38,532 bases of DNA from Nitrospirota bacterium (GCA_016212215.1 JACRGV010000017.1:1-38532); one strand, 5' to 3'; positions 23,744 through 32,235 are shown, counted from the first letter of the stretch. The notes: generated from the sequence alone by a model not told the origin. Translations and numbers: made by a program.

Positions 23744-24718
23744 TTACAGCCCTATTATTTTTGTACCTGCTGTATCCATTGCAAGCTGTTTATTCATGTT
23801 TCTTTCCTGCCCCTTATAAATGGACTTCAGGAAATCCATAAAATAAAGCAGCCGTTCAACGGTCATTGAATCGTTTGTTCTAAATATATTTTCCTTCATA
23901 TCTTTGTTGATAAACAGGTCTGAATTGCCCCGGCTTTTGAATATTAAGACATCACGGAAATATGTATAAAACCAGTAGAGTACATCATAAAAATTATTTT
24001 CATCTTTTGTGTATTTATCTGAGAGATCAAATAATGCACCCGGGTTGCCGTCTATCCCTGCAATAACCCTTGTTACGTCTTCACGCACCTTCTTTACATC
24101 TTCGGTTGAAAAAGAGACAGCCCTGCTGATGCTTCCGTTTGCAAGATATGCGGCAAATTCTGCATTGTCAGTTGAAAACCCGAATTTATTTATCAGAATT
24201 TCTGAAATAATATGGGGCTGTATATTTGCGAACGTTATCTTGTGACTGCGTGATAGTACAGTCTGCGGCAGCATATCCGGACTTGCTGTCACAAGGATTA
24301 TTACTGTATCCAAAGGCGGTTCTTCAAGCGTCTTCAGAAATGCATTCGACGAAGACAGATTGAACTTATCCGCATCATCAACTATTATTACCCTCTTTTT
24401 TGCCTCAAGCGGTTGATAAGCCATTCCGCTGATTATATCCCTGATTACCCCTATCTTTATCTCACCCTTTTCAGTTGTAATAAGCGTAATATCCGGGTGA
24501 ATCCCCTGATTAATCTTCCTGCAGGATACGCATGCATCACATGCATCATCTACATAATTAGGGCAGTTGAGTACCTTTGCGAAATTGACGGCAATTCCTT
24601 TTTTACCTGTACCATCCGGGCCGTAGAAGAGATAGGTATTAGCAATGCGTCCATTAGCTATTGCACGTTTGAGAATCGTTATTGCCCTGTCCTGTCCTTT
24701 TATTTCACTGAATGCCAT
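23744..24718 (-). CDS. holB: DNA polymerase III delta' subunit
   Basis: Clamp-loader AAA+ subunit of 324 residues. The P-loop G33-PDGTGKK ends in Lys rather than Ser/Thr. A zinc module contains C-DACVSC, the DEAD-like VIIVDDADKFN follows, and SRS-type sensor residues (TVLSRSHKITF) are present. Synteny with tmk upstream and ricT downstream supports the call. A repeat border (GGAGATTTTCGGATGA) ends about 13 nt upstream of the ATG at 24718, but its own ATG is in another frame, so the native start is used here. Confidence 0.93.
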   Translation of the reverse strand: MAFSEIKGQDRAITILKRAIANGRIANTYLFYGPDGTGKKGIAVNFAKVLNCPNYVDDACDACVSCRKINQGIHPDITLITTEKGEIKIGVIRDIISGMAYQPLEAKKRVIIVDDADKFNLSSSNAFLKTLEEPPLDTVIILVTASPDMLPQTVLSRSHKITFANIQPHIISEILINKFGFSTDNAEFAAYLANGSISRAVSFSTEDVKKVREDVTRVIAGIDGNPGALFDLSDKYTKDENNFYDVLYWFYTYFRDVLIFKSRGNSDLFINKDMKENIFRTNDSMTVERLLYFMDFLKSIYKGQERNMNKQLAMDTAGTKIIGL

Positions 24719-25301
24719 ATGGTTTTGCCTTCATCCGAAAATCTCCATAGCTCACCCTCCCCCTAACCCCCTCCCGTCAAGGGAGGGGGAAAAACTTTGC
24801 ATCCCTCTCCCCTGGCGGGAGAGGGTCCGGGTGAGGGGGCCTCATTTTCATGTACCTTTGTGAGCCGAAGGCTCAAGAGGGTTCATCCGAAAATCCCTTC
24901 CGGCGGGGTAAGAAAACCCCGCCTATCCATTTCTACGAGGATAGGCGGGACTTTCTTGTCCCGCTGATTTTCATGGCCCTTTGTGAACCCTCGGTTCATG
25001 GGAGTTCATCAGAAAATAACCCCATCCCCACCCTACCCCTCCCCTTGAAGGGGAGGGAATATAAGAATGACACCCTAACTTCCCCTTTGCAGGGAGGAAT
25101 TTCCTCTCCCTCAGGGAGAGCTGCAATTAAATTCCTTCCAAATTCCTCCCCCCTCCTTTGCGGGGGGAGGCAGGAGGGGGGATCAGGGTGAGGGTGGGGT
25201 TCTCATTGCCTTTAGTGAACAACCCGTTCATTACGAATAACCCGAAAATCTCCGTTGCTCACCCTTCCCCTAACCACCTCCCGTCAAGGGAGGGGGAACA
25301 A
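24719..25301 (-). repeat. Long repeat mosaic between tmk and holB
   Basis: The 565-nt gap consists of four hairpin blocks separated by joints. They are a C/G-rich core (24751-24840), a family A core (24896-24966), a composite core (25015-25200), and a C/G-rich core (25254-25301). Joints or borders lie at 24731-24746, 24843-24895, 24967-25014 and 25201-25252. The last core reaches into tmk and supplies its stop codon. I see no gene in it. Confidence 0.95.
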
Positions 25302-25943
25302 TCTAAGCAGTGTATCAACAACCTTTTTTATCTCTTCATGTACTTCACTCTTGTCTTTATCAGTCTTTATCAGGTGTACCCTATCAGGGTATTCCTGTGC
25401 CAGCTTTAAATATCCTTCCCTGACCTTATTATGGAAGTCGAGGGATTCGTTTTCTATTCTGTCCTGACCACGGGAATGTTTCTGATTTCGTAACATAGCC
25501 CGATGCAGTCCTTCTGCCGGTTCAACATCCAGTACAAAGGTTATATCAGGCTGTAAATGCCCGACAGCAAAGTTATTCATCGTCTCAACAATTTCCTTAT
25601 TTATCCCGCGGACAAAACACTGATAAACAAAAGTTGAATCAGCAAACCTGTCACAAATAACAATCCTGCCTTTCCCCAATGCCGGTTTCATAATCTCTGA
25701 GACATGCTGTGCCCTGCTTGCAAGATAAAGCAGTACCTCTGTGTGAGGGTGCATATTCACGGAATCATTGGATAGCAGGATTTCCCTGACGGCCTCACTG
25801 ATTGGAGTTCCGCCCGGCTCTCTCGTCATCATAACATCGTGACCCAGTGCGGTTAAATAGTCATTAAGAAGTTTCGCCTGACTGGTCTTACCGCATCCCT
25901 CAATCCCTTCAAAAGTGATAAACAATCCTTGCATGTATGACAT
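25284..25943 (-). CDS. tmk: Thymidylate kinase
   Basis: Phosphorylates dTMP to dTDP. It has 219 residues. P-loop G13-IEGCGKT, REPGGTPISEAVR (DR/REPGG motif) and CDRFADSTFVYQ are all typical. The last residues (LFPLP) and the TGA stop lie inside a family B-type hairpin repeat that begins the mosaic toward holB, so the native C-terminus was probably replaced. It is first in the tmk-holB-ricT-metG-tatD block. ATG 25943 has only a weak TAGG upstream; ATG 25934 is a possible alternative. Confidence 0.95.
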   Translation of the reverse strand: MSYMQGLFITFEGIEGCGKTSQAKLLNDYLTALGHDVMMTREPGGTPISEAVREILLSNDSVNMHPHTEVLLYLASRAQHVSEIMKPALGKGRIVICDRFADSTFVYQCFVRGINKEIVETMNNFAVGHLQPDITFVLDVEPAEGLHRAMLRNQKHSRGQDRIENESLDFHNKVREGYLKLAQEYPDRVHLIKTDKDKSEVHEEIKKVVDTLLRLFPLP

Positions 25944-26074
25944 AATAACCTAAGGGGGGATAAAATTCAATTGAGATGCGAAGAACCCTTTTTGAAAATG
26001 CAGTAATAAAGGAGATAGTGACAGGCAGAAAAGGTGTTTGCATCTAAAAATGACGGTCACACGCATTGGCTGAT

Positions 26075-26111
26075 AAATAAAAAAGCCCGCCTGAGATGTA
26101 CTCAGGCGGGC
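26075..26111 (-). terminator. Rho-independent terminator of cspA
   Basis: Stem GCCCGCCTGAG/CTCAGGCGGGC (11 bp, loop 5, 26085-26111). On the minus strand it is followed by a U-run (TTTTTTATTTA). Confidence 0.92.
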
Positions 26112-26155
26112 ATGTATGTAGCATATATTACTCAACCATATTTAATTACAGTTTA

Positions 26156-26356
26156 CTATATCTTCACTACATTAACAGCCTTTGGTCCCTTCTGGCCGTT
26201 TTCTACTTCAAAGCTGACTTCGTCACCCTCTGCAAGGGTCTTGAAGCCATCACCACTGATGGCGGAATAATGGACAAATACATCCTGTCCATCTTCACAT
26301 TCTAGAAAACCGAAACCTTTTGATTCGTTGAACCACTTCACTTTTCCTTTTGACAT
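26156..26356 (-). CDS. cspA: Cold-shock domain protein
   Basis: This 66-residue single OB-fold protein binds single-stranded RNA and DNA. It has RNP1 (KGFGFLE) and RNP2 (DVFVHYSAI). A strong GAGGAGG lies about 9 nt before the ATG. It has its own promoter, a long structured leader of about 150 nt and an intrinsic terminator, typical of regulated csp genes. It is a close match to the family over its whole length. Confidence 0.97.
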   Translation of the reverse strand: MSKGKVKWFNESKGFGFLECEDGQDVFVHYSAISGDGFKTLAEGDEVSFEVENGQKGPKAVNVVKI

Positions 26357-26403
26357 TACTTTTTTCCTCCTCTCTCTTAATAAATTCTCGAATTTTTATT
26401 GCC

Positions 26404-26445
26404 CAAAATAAAACAGGCCACAAAGCTAAACGTCTTTGTGGCCTG
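26404..26445 (-). terminator. Terminator-like hairpin in the cspA leader
   Basis: 12-bp stem CAGGCCACAAAG/CTTTGTGGCCTG with an 8-nt loop (26414-26445), followed on the minus strand by TTTTATTTTG. It lies about 50 nt upstream of the cspA ATG and downstream of the cspA promoter. No other minus-strand gene is present for it to terminate, so an attenuator or short-RNA end is likely. Confidence 0.75.
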
Positions 26446-26513
26446 CTACAATGCGTCATTAACTAAAAAGCAAATAAGCATCAACATCAAGGACAATAAC
26501 TTCAATGAGGTTA

Positions 26514-26543
26514 TTTATATCATGGTTGAGAAGTTGAAGTCAA
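26514..26543 (-). promoter_or_regulatory. sigma70 promoter of cspA
   Basis: On the minus strand TTGACT (26538-26543) is followed by an 18-nt spacer and TATAAA (26514-26519). The start of transcription would be near 26507, giving a leader of about 150 nt. Confidence 0.7.
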
Positions 26544-26576
26544 GCACTTTATTTTTTGTAATTAAATTTCCCATAA

Positions 26577-26606
26577 TTGCAGAATATCGTTGTTTCATGT
26601 TATAGT
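26577..26606 (+). promoter_or_regulatory. Promoter of the 26621-hisG operon
   Basis: TTGCAG (26577-26582), an 18-nt spacer and TATAGT (26601-26606). The expected transcript start is about 8 nt upstream of the ATG at 26621. Confidence 0.5.
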
Positions 26607-26620
26607 GTTGCCTGCAATTG

Positions 26621-27076
26621 ATGAAAAAACGCAAGATACTTATTATTGGGCTGATAATACTATTGCTAATAACCGGCGGGGTTTTCTATTATTTCAGACT
26701 GCTTGATTTATACAAAATAAAGGATGTTCTAAAGGGAGCGGAGAAGGCAGGGGAATCTGAGAATATTGCTGTTGTTATGGCTTATGTCTCACCTGAATAT
26801 GCAGATAATTACGGGTTTAATTACCCGATGGTAAAACGCCTTTTATCAGGACTCTCCAATGACTTCGACGGATTTAAAATAACGACAAGTAAACCCGCTA
26901 TAAAGATAGAGGGTAACACTGCTGTTGTTAATTTCTTCCTTTGGATAACAGTTGACTGGAACGGCCAACCGGCTTATCTGACAGGCTCAAATAAGGAAGG
27001 CGCCTCTGTCCGTCTGTATCTTCATAAAGAAGGGCTATTGGACTGGAAGATTGTAAAGATTGAAGGGATAAGATGA
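26621..27076 (+). CDS. Membrane-anchored protein of unknown function upstream of hisG
   Basis: The 151-residue product has a short basic N-terminus ([10 protein letters not shown]), one transmembrane helix (about 6-26) and an exported alpha+beta domain. The domain pattern (helical start [23 protein letters not shown], then beta strands with [18 protein letters not shown] and [10 protein letters not shown]) resembles NTF2-like SnoaL/DUF4440 folds, but this is only a resemblance. The stop overlaps the hisG start as ATGA, so it is translationally coupled to hisG although no histidine role is evident. The ATG at 26621 is used rather than the TTG 3 nt earlier. Confidence 0.75.
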   Translation: MKKRKILIIGLIILLLITGGVFYYFRLLDLYKIKDVLKGAEKAGESENIAVVMAYVSPEYADNYGFNYPMVKRLLSGLSNDFDGFKITTSKPAIKIEGNTAVVNFFLWITVDWNGQPAYLTGSNKEGASVRLYLHKEGLLDWKIVKIEGIR

Positions 27077-27729
27077 AACGCGGGAATAAAATTCCTATAA
27101 CAATTGCCCTTCCAAAGGGGAAACTCCTTGAATATTCAATGGAGGCATTCGATAAACTCGGGCTTGCCCCTGCAGAGCTTAAAGATACAAGCAGGAAGCT
27201 GATCTTTGAAACCCCCGCACATGCATTAACGTTCATGGTCGTACGCCCTACAGATGTGCCTACCTACGTTGAGTATGGGGCAGCAGATATTGGGGTCGTT
27301 GGAAAGGATATGCTCCTTGAACAGGAGAAAGACCTTTATGAACTTCTCAATCTGAAATTCGGATACTGCCGTATCGTAGTGGCAGGCCCCAAAGAGGCAA
27401 TTGAACCTTATAAGAGCGGAAAGTGGATGAAGATACGTGTAGCAACAAAGTATCCGCTTATAACTGAGAGATTTTTCGGGAGTAAAGGGATACATGCCGA
27501 CATTATAAAACTCTATGGCTCTATGGAGCTTGCCCCTCTTGCCGGTCTGTCGCAGATTATTGTGGATTTAATCTCAACCGGTAAGACCTTAAAGGAAAAT
27601 AACCTTGAGATAATTGAAACTATCACAGACTCAACTGCAATACTTATAGCAAACAGGGCGAGCCTTAAACTGAAATTCGCAAGGATTCGTGAGATTGTCG
27701 GAAGTCTGCAAAAAGTTATAGAAGGATAA
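27073..27729 (+). CDS. hisG: ATP phosphoribosyltransferase, short (HisG-S) form
   Basis: First step of histidine synthesis: ATP plus PRPP gives phosphoribosyl-ATP. The 218 residues contain [33 protein letters not shown], and the PRPP-binding [15 protein letters not shown]. The C-terminal regulatory ACT-like domain of long HisG is missing, so a HisZ subunit encoded elsewhere is expected. It is translationally coupled to the upstream membrane protein. The hisD gene is separated from it by a repeat mosaic. Confidence 0.96.
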   Translation: MKRGNKIPITIALPKGKLLEYSMEAFDKLGLAPAELKDTSRKLIFETPAHALTFMVVRPTDVPTYVEYGAADIGVVGKDMLLEQEKDLYELLNLKFGYCRIVVAGPKEAIEPYKSGKWMKIRVATKYPLITERFFGSKGIHADIIKLYGSMELAPLAGLSQIIVDLISTGKTLKENNLEIIETITDSTAILIANRASLKLKFARIREIVGSLQKVIEG

Positions 27730-27831
27730 AAGCAGGAACCATGGGGATGAAAATTAACCACAGAGAACACAGAGAATAAATATTATAAAAACCTTAAAAT
27801 CATTTTTTCTCTGTCTCCTCAGCGGTTAAAA
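27730..27831 (+). repeat. CACAGAG-type inverted repeat after hisG
   Basis: AACCACAGAGAACACAGAGA (27758 on) faces TCTCTGTCTCCTCAGCGGTT (27806-27825) across an AT-rich centre. It is a hairpin-forming repeat of another family and could terminate hisG transcripts. Confidence 0.6.
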
Positions 27832-28120
27832 TGGAGATTTTCGGGTGAACTGCCATGAACCGAGGGTTCACAAAAGGCAATGAAAACCCCACCCTCACCC
27901 GGACCCTCTCCCTGAGGGAGAGGGTGCTTAGTTTATTCCCTCCCCTTCAAGGGGAGGGTTAGGGTGGGGATGGGGTTTATTTTCGGATGAACTTTCATGA
28001 GCGGGGCGCTCACAAAGGGGCATGAAAATATGGACATCCTTCGACAAGCTCAGGATGACAGCCAAACGTGTCATGGTGAGCTTGTCGAACCATTCTATGC
28101 CGTTAGGAGATTTTCGGGTG
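27832..28120 (+). repeat. Mosaic repeat between hisG and hisD
   Basis: The order is border GGAGATTTTCGGGTGAA, joint (27849-27885), family C hairpin (27886-27928), family B hairpin and G-arm (27941-27977), border TTTTCGGATGA, joint (27984-28029), a TTCGACAAGCTCA/TGAGCTTGTCGAA core (28037-28090), and border AGGAGATTTTCGGGTGAA. The final GTG at 28118 starts hisD. No gene lies in it. Confidence 0.93.
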
Positions 28121-29407
28121 AAAATATTACGAACAAAGGATAAGAGATTCAGGAGTATTCATAAGACACTGCTGATGCGGGGCATTTCCTACGGCAAGGC
28201 CATAGAGGATGCGGTACAGGAGATAATAGAAGATGTCCGTGTACATGGAGATAATGCCTTAATAAAATACACTGAGCGATTTGATAATTTCTCTATCTCC
28301 CCTGTTACAATGCGCGTTTCGAGAAATGAGATTATGGATGCCTATTCAAAGGTTAATCCTGAGCATATTGATGACCTTGAATATGCAGCAGGGAAAATTT
28401 CCTCATTCCATGAACGTCAGAAGGTGACAGGATGGACTTATAAAGACAACGGGGTACTATTAGGACAGGTCGTAACCCCTTTACAACGTGTCGGGCTGTA
28501 CGTCCCCGGAGGTAAAGCCCTATATCCGTCAACTGTATTGATGAGTGCAATCCCGGCAAAGATAGCGGGCGTTAAAGATATTCTTATATGTACACCGACA
28601 CCGCATGGTGAGATAAACCCATACATACTCGTTGCCGCCGACATAGCCGGGGTAGACCAAATATATACTATCGGCGGGGCACAGGCAGTAGCGGCAATGG
28701 CCTGCGGGACTGAGACGATTCCACGTGTAGATAAAATCGTCGGGCCTGGAAACATATTCGTTGCTATTGCAAAGAAGCTGCTCTACGGTCAGGTGGATAT
28801 TGATATGGTGGCAGGACCTAGTGAGATACTCATAATTGCGGATGATACGGCTGACCCTTCTTTTGTTGCTATGGATATATTATCCCAGGCAGAACATGAT
28901 GAAGAGGCAGTGGCAATATTGATTACCCCTTCAGAACCATTTGCTGAAAAGGTTTTGCAAAGAGTAAAGTCAGAGACAAAATCCCTGATAAGAAAAAAGG
29001 TAATCGAACAATCCCTAAGTAATCACGGACTCATCCTGGTTACAGGAGATATACATGAGGCTGTTCAACTCTCCAATGAGATAGCACCTGAACACCTTTC
29101 CATTCAGGTTTCTAATCCTATGGAACTGCTTAAAGGAATAACCAATGCAGGCGCTATTTTTCTTGGAAGCTATACACCACAGACAATGGGGGATTATGTA
29201 GCAGGCCCTAACCATACACTCCCGACAGGCGGTACAGCAAGGTTCTTCTCACCGCTTGCTGTTGATGACTTTGTAAAGAAATCAAGCATAATCCGGTACC
29301 CCAAGGCATCTTTAAAAAAAGACGGCGCCGTGGCATCAAGGATTGCAGAGATTGAAGGGCTTGAGGCACACAGCAAGGCAGTGAGGATAAGGATGGGGAA
29401 GGAATAG
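28118..29407 (+). CDS. hisD: Histidinol dehydrogenase
   Basis: Last two steps of histidine synthesis, histidinol to histidine, NAD- and Zn-dependent. It has 429 residues from the GTG at 28118. Key segments are QAVAAMACGTETIPRVDKIVG, AGPSEILIIAD, SQAEHDEEA (metal site) and the catalytic APEHLSIQVSNP. Homologues begin KIIRTKD-like, matching VKILRTKD here, and AGGAG lies 8 nt upstream of the GTG. Both come from the repeat border. The same frame is open back to an ATG at 28022, so a 32-residue repeat-encoded extension could be made. It is followed by hisB. Confidence 0.96.
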   Translation: MKILRTKDKRFRSIHKTLLMRGISYGKAIEDAVQEIIEDVRVHGDNALIKYTERFDNFSISPVTMRVSRNEIMDAYSKVNPEHIDDLEYAAGKISSFHERQKVTGWTYKDNGVLLGQVVTPLQRVGLYVPGGKALYPSTVLMSAIPAKIAGVKDILICTPTPHGEINPYILVAADIAGVDQIYTIGGAQAVAAMACGTETIPRVDKIVGPGNIFVAIAKKLLYGQVDIDMVAGPSEILIIADDTADPSFVAMDILSQAEHDEEAVAILITPSEPFAEKVLQRVKSETKSLIRKKVIEQSLSNHGLILVTGDIHEAVQLSNEIAPEHLSIQVSNPMELLKGITNAGAIFLGSYTPQTMGDYVAGPNHTLPTGGTARFFSPLAVDDFVKKSSIIRYPKASLKKDGAVASRIAEIEGLEAHSKAVRIRMGKE

Positions 29408-29460
29408 GAAGGCTGAAGGTTGATAGGCTGAAGGAAGAAGTTAGAAGCAAGAGGTAAGAT
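29408..29460 (+). repeat. TTAGAAGCAAGA-type words after hisD
   Basis: GAAGAAGTTAGAAGCAAGAG is the reverse complement of the ACTTCT-type family seen at 4080, 21178 and 33894. Degenerate AGGCTGAAGG words precede it. Confidence 0.5.
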
Positions 29461-29480
29461 ATGGAAATACCGTCAAGAGC

Positions 29481-29694
29481 AATTCCCCTCCCCCTTGAGG
29501 GGGGAGGGTCAGAGCTTGCCCCCGAAGTAGTAATCGGGGGGTGGGGGTGAGCCATGGAGATTTTCGGATGAACTCGCATGAACAGAGGGTTCACAAAGGG
29601 CCATGAAAATCAGCGGGACAGGAATGTCCCGCCTATCCTCGTAGATATGGATAGGCGGGGTTTTCTTACCCCGCCGGAAGGGATTTTCGGATGA
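29481..29694 (+). repeat. Mosaic repeat whose border starts hisB
   Basis: The order is a CCCCCTTGAGGGGGG hairpin with CCCCGAAGTAGTAATCGGGG (29484-29550), border GGAGATTTTCGGATGA, joint (29571-29611), family A core (29613-29680), and border GAAGGGATTTTCGGATGA. It is nearly identical to the third unit at 14155-14289. Confidence 0.95.
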
Positions 29695-30284
29695 AAACAA
29701 GAAAAGCACTCATAGAACGTAAGACAAGCGAGACTGACGTCAGTGTTGAAATGGCTATTGACGGTGAGGGGAAGGGTAAAATTGCCACAAACATACCTTT
29801 CCTTGATCACATGCTTAATCTGTTTGCAAGGCACGGATTATTTGATCTGACTATAGAGGCAGAAGGTGACATTGAGATAGACTACCACCATACTGTAGAA
29901 GACATCGGGATTGTGTTAGGTCAGGCTATCTCACAAGCTGTGGGAGATAAGAAAGGTATAAAACGTTATGGAAGCGCTTTAATACCAATGGACGAGACAC
30001 TTGCATCAGTGGCACTTGATTTAAGCGGAAGACCTTATCTGGTATATAACATCACCCTGCCGCGCAAAGGCAGGATAAAAGAGTTTGATACAGATTTAAT
30101 AGAAGATTTTTTTCAGGCGCTCGTAAACAACAGCGGCATAACACTCCACATCAATCTGCAATACGGCCGCAATGTGCATCACATCTTTGAAGCAATATTC
30201 AAGGCATTCGCCAGGGCATTGGACGAAGCCGTATCAATAGACAACCGCGTGAGCGGAGTACCGTCAACAAAGGGAAAGCTGTAG
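29691..30284 (+). CDS. hisB: Imidazoleglycerol-phosphate dehydratase
   Basis: Sixth step of histidine synthesis (IGP to imidazole acetol phosphate), Mn-dependent. The 197-residue monofunctional form has both metal-binding motifs, [10 protein letters not shown] and [15 protein letters not shown], plus [13 protein letters not shown]. The ATG at 29691 is the family start ([17 protein letters not shown]). It lies in the repeat border, with GAAGGG about 8 nt upstream as the only ribosome-binding signal. It is separated from hisD by 283 nt of repeats. hisH, hisA and hisF do not follow. Confidence 0.97.
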   Translation: MKTRKALIERKTSETDVSVEMAIDGEGKGKIATNIPFLDHMLNLFARHGLFDLTIEAEGDIEIDYHHTVEDIGIVLGQAISQAVGDKKGIKRYGSALIPMDETLASVALDLSGRPYLVYNITLPRKGRIKEFDTDLIEDFFQALVNNSGITLHINLQYGRNVHHIFEAIFKAFARALDEAVSIDNRVSGVPSTKGKL

Positions 30285-30311
30285 AAGCATTTGCAGGACT
30301 ACATCCGGAGA

Positions 30312-30475
30312 TAAACCCCATCCCCACCCTAACCCTCCCCTTGAAGGGGAGGGAATATAGGGTGTTCTTTCATCTCCCATAGAAAGGGCGGGAATAAACT
30401 TAGCACCCTCTCCCTCAGGGAGAGGGTACGGGTGAGGGTGGGGTTGTGTCATCTTGAGCTTGTCGAAGGATAATT
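30312..30475 (+). repeat. Family B, C and D repeats between hisB and fhs
   Basis: CCCCATCCCCACCCTAACCC with CTCCCCTTGAAGGGGAG (30315-30352), CTCTCCCTCAGGGAGAG (30406-30424) with its G-rich arm, then TTGAGCTTGTCGAAGGA (30452-30468). Confidence 0.92.
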
Positions 30476-30504
30476 CCATTTTCATCATCCTTTAATTAAC
30501 CTTT

Positions 30505-32235
30505 ATGAAACCAATCCATGAAATAGCAGATTCAATCAACCTTACTTCTGAAGATATAGAGACTTATGGTCATTTTGTTGCAAAGATAACTCCATCAGGG
30601 CTTGATAAAAGATTTGCAGCGAGAAAAGGAAAATACATTGTAGTAACAGCAATCACGCCCACTTCTTCCGGCGAGGGTAAAACCACAACAGCCATCGGTC
30701 TCGGCATGGCCTTACAACGGCTTGGGAAAAAGGGGATTGTGACGTTAAGACAACCGGCACTGGGGCCGCTATTCGGCATGAAAGGCGGAGGTGCAGGCGG
30801 CGGCAAGGCAATTTTACTACCGCATGAACAGGTTAACCTGTCTCTGACAGGAGATAATTTCAGGGTTACAGCAGCGCATAATCTGTTAAGTTCATTTGTT
30901 GATAATCGGATTTTTAGGGATAGTTTGTCAGGGATACCCCACCCTCACCCCCCGATTAATACTTCGGGGGCAAGCCCTAACCCTCTCCCTGAGGGAGAGG
31001 GGAAAAAAGAATCCTCACCCTGCCCCCCTCCTGTCAAAGGAGAGGGAATAGATAAAATCTTCTGGCCGAGGGCGGCTGATGTGAATGACCGTGCCTTGCG
31101 CGATATTATTGCAGGGGCAAAAGAAACGGGGAATGGATTTCCACATGCAGGGCAATTCGTGCTGACAGAGGCATCAGAGATAATGGCGATACTCTCGTTA
31201 TCTTCTTCGCTTAAAGATATGCGTGAACGACTGGGACGCATACTTGTCGGCCTTGATAAAGACGGCAGGCCTGTTACAGCAGAGGATATGAAATGCGCCG
31301 GGGCTATGGCAATCCTGCTGAAAGATGCACTAAGACCCAACCTTGTTCAGACATCAGAAGGGACGCCGGTATTTGTTCATACAGGACCATTTGCAAACAT
31401 AGCGCCCGGTATAAGTTCCGTGATAGCGGATGAACTTGCACTCTCACTTGCTGACTATGTGATAACAGAGGCGGGGTTCGGCGCTGACCTCGGTTTTGAA
31501 AAACTGATAGACATCAAATGCCGAAACAGTGACGAGAGCTTATATCCTGATTGTGCTGTCATTGTCTGCACTGTGCGTAGTTTAAAAGAACATGGCGGCA
31601 ATGTAAACGGTGGCGTCAGTGAAATTGAAAAAGGTCTTGCACATTTAAATAAGCAAATCAGCAATGTAAAGTTTTTTGGTGTGCCGGTTCTGGTCGCAAT
31701 TAATAAATATCCCAATGATACGAATGAGGAAATAGGGTGCATCATCAGAAATACTGAAGCCATTTGTATACCTGCATGTACTGTAACACCTTATGAAGAT
31801 GGCGGTGCAGGTGTTATAAGATTAGGGAAAATGGTTGCAGAGATGAGTTTACTTCCACCGGTACATAAATATCTTTACGAACCGGATATGCCCGTGCGGG
31901 ATAAAATCAACAGGATAGCAACAACTATGTACGGTGCAGTAGGAGTAGAGTTTTCCCGGACTGCTGAAGAAAAATTGGGTCTGATCAAGAGACTTGGATT
32001 TGAGAGCCTGCCTGTGTGCACGGCAAAGACCCACCGTTCCTTATCTCACGATCCAAAACTGACAGGCGTACCGGAAGGCTTTACCCTGCCTGTGGATGAC
32101 ATACATATTTCAGCAGGGGCCGGTTTTGTCTACCCTATGTGTGGAAAGATATTTCCTCTGCCCGGTCTTCCTGCCCATCCATTGGCAGAGAATATGGATA
32201 TTGATACTGAGACATGGAAAGTGAAGGGACTATAG
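30505..32235 (+). CDS. fhs: Formate-tetrahydrofolate ligase with an in-frame repeat insertion
   Basis: ATP-dependent formation of 10-formyl-THF from formate, for C1 metabolism or the Wood-Ljungdahl methyl branch. It has 576 residues. The P-loop is T51-PTSSGEGKTTT. LRQPALGPLFGMKGGGAGGG, the NDRALRDII region, KDALRPNLVQTSEGTPVFVH and TEAGFGADLG are all conserved. Residues about 145-182 (IPHPHPPINTSGASPNPLPEG and following) come from two adjacent repeats, placed between FVDNRIFRDSL and the KIFWPRAADVNDRAL segment where the family has a variable loop. The upstream region is repeat and no strong Shine-Dalgarno is seen (AACCTTT before ATG). Confidence 0.95.
   Translation: MKPIHEIADSINLTSEDIETYGHFVAKITPSGLDKRFAARKGKYIVVTAITPTSSGEGKTTTAIGLGMALQRLGKKGIVTLRQPALGPLFGMKGGGAGGGKAILLPHEQVNLSLTGDNFRVTAAHNLLSSFVDNRIFRDSLSGIPHPHPPINTSGASPNPLPEGEGKKESSPCPPPVKGEGIDKIFWPRAADVNDRALRDIIAGAKETGNGFPHAGQFVLTEASEIMAILSLSSSLKDMRERLGRILVGLDKDGRPVTAEDMKCAGAMAILLKDALRPNLVQTSEGTPVFVHTGPFANIAPGISSVIADELALSLADYVITEAGFGADLGFEKLIDIKCRNSDESLYPDCAVIVCTVRSLKEHGGNVNGGVSEIEKGLAHLNKQISNVKFFGVPVLVAINKYPNDTNEEIGCIIRNTEAICIPACTVTPYEDGGAGVIRLGKMVAEMSLLPPVHKYLYEPDMPVRDKINRIATTMYGAVGVEFSRTAEEKLGLIKRLGFESLPVCTAKTHRSLSHDPKLTGVPEGFTLPVDDIHISAGAGFVYPMCGKIFPLPGLPAHPLAENMDIDTETWKVKGL
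30936..31050 (+). repeat. Composite repeat inside fhs
   Basis: CCCCACCCTCACCCCCCG with CCCCGAAGT-type hairpin (ACTTCGGGGGC), CTCTCCCTGAGGGAGAG, and CCTCCTGTCAAAGGAGAGGG. All are translated in frame. Confidence 0.93.

Noticed and set aside
24719-24746. holB starting at the repeat border ATG, as in hisB
   Set aside because: The border ATG is in a different frame; the TGA of the border lies in frame upstream of the native ATG.
26399-26605. 68-codon plus-strand frame across the cspA leader
   Set aside because: It overlaps the cspA promoter and hairpin and shows no conserved motif.
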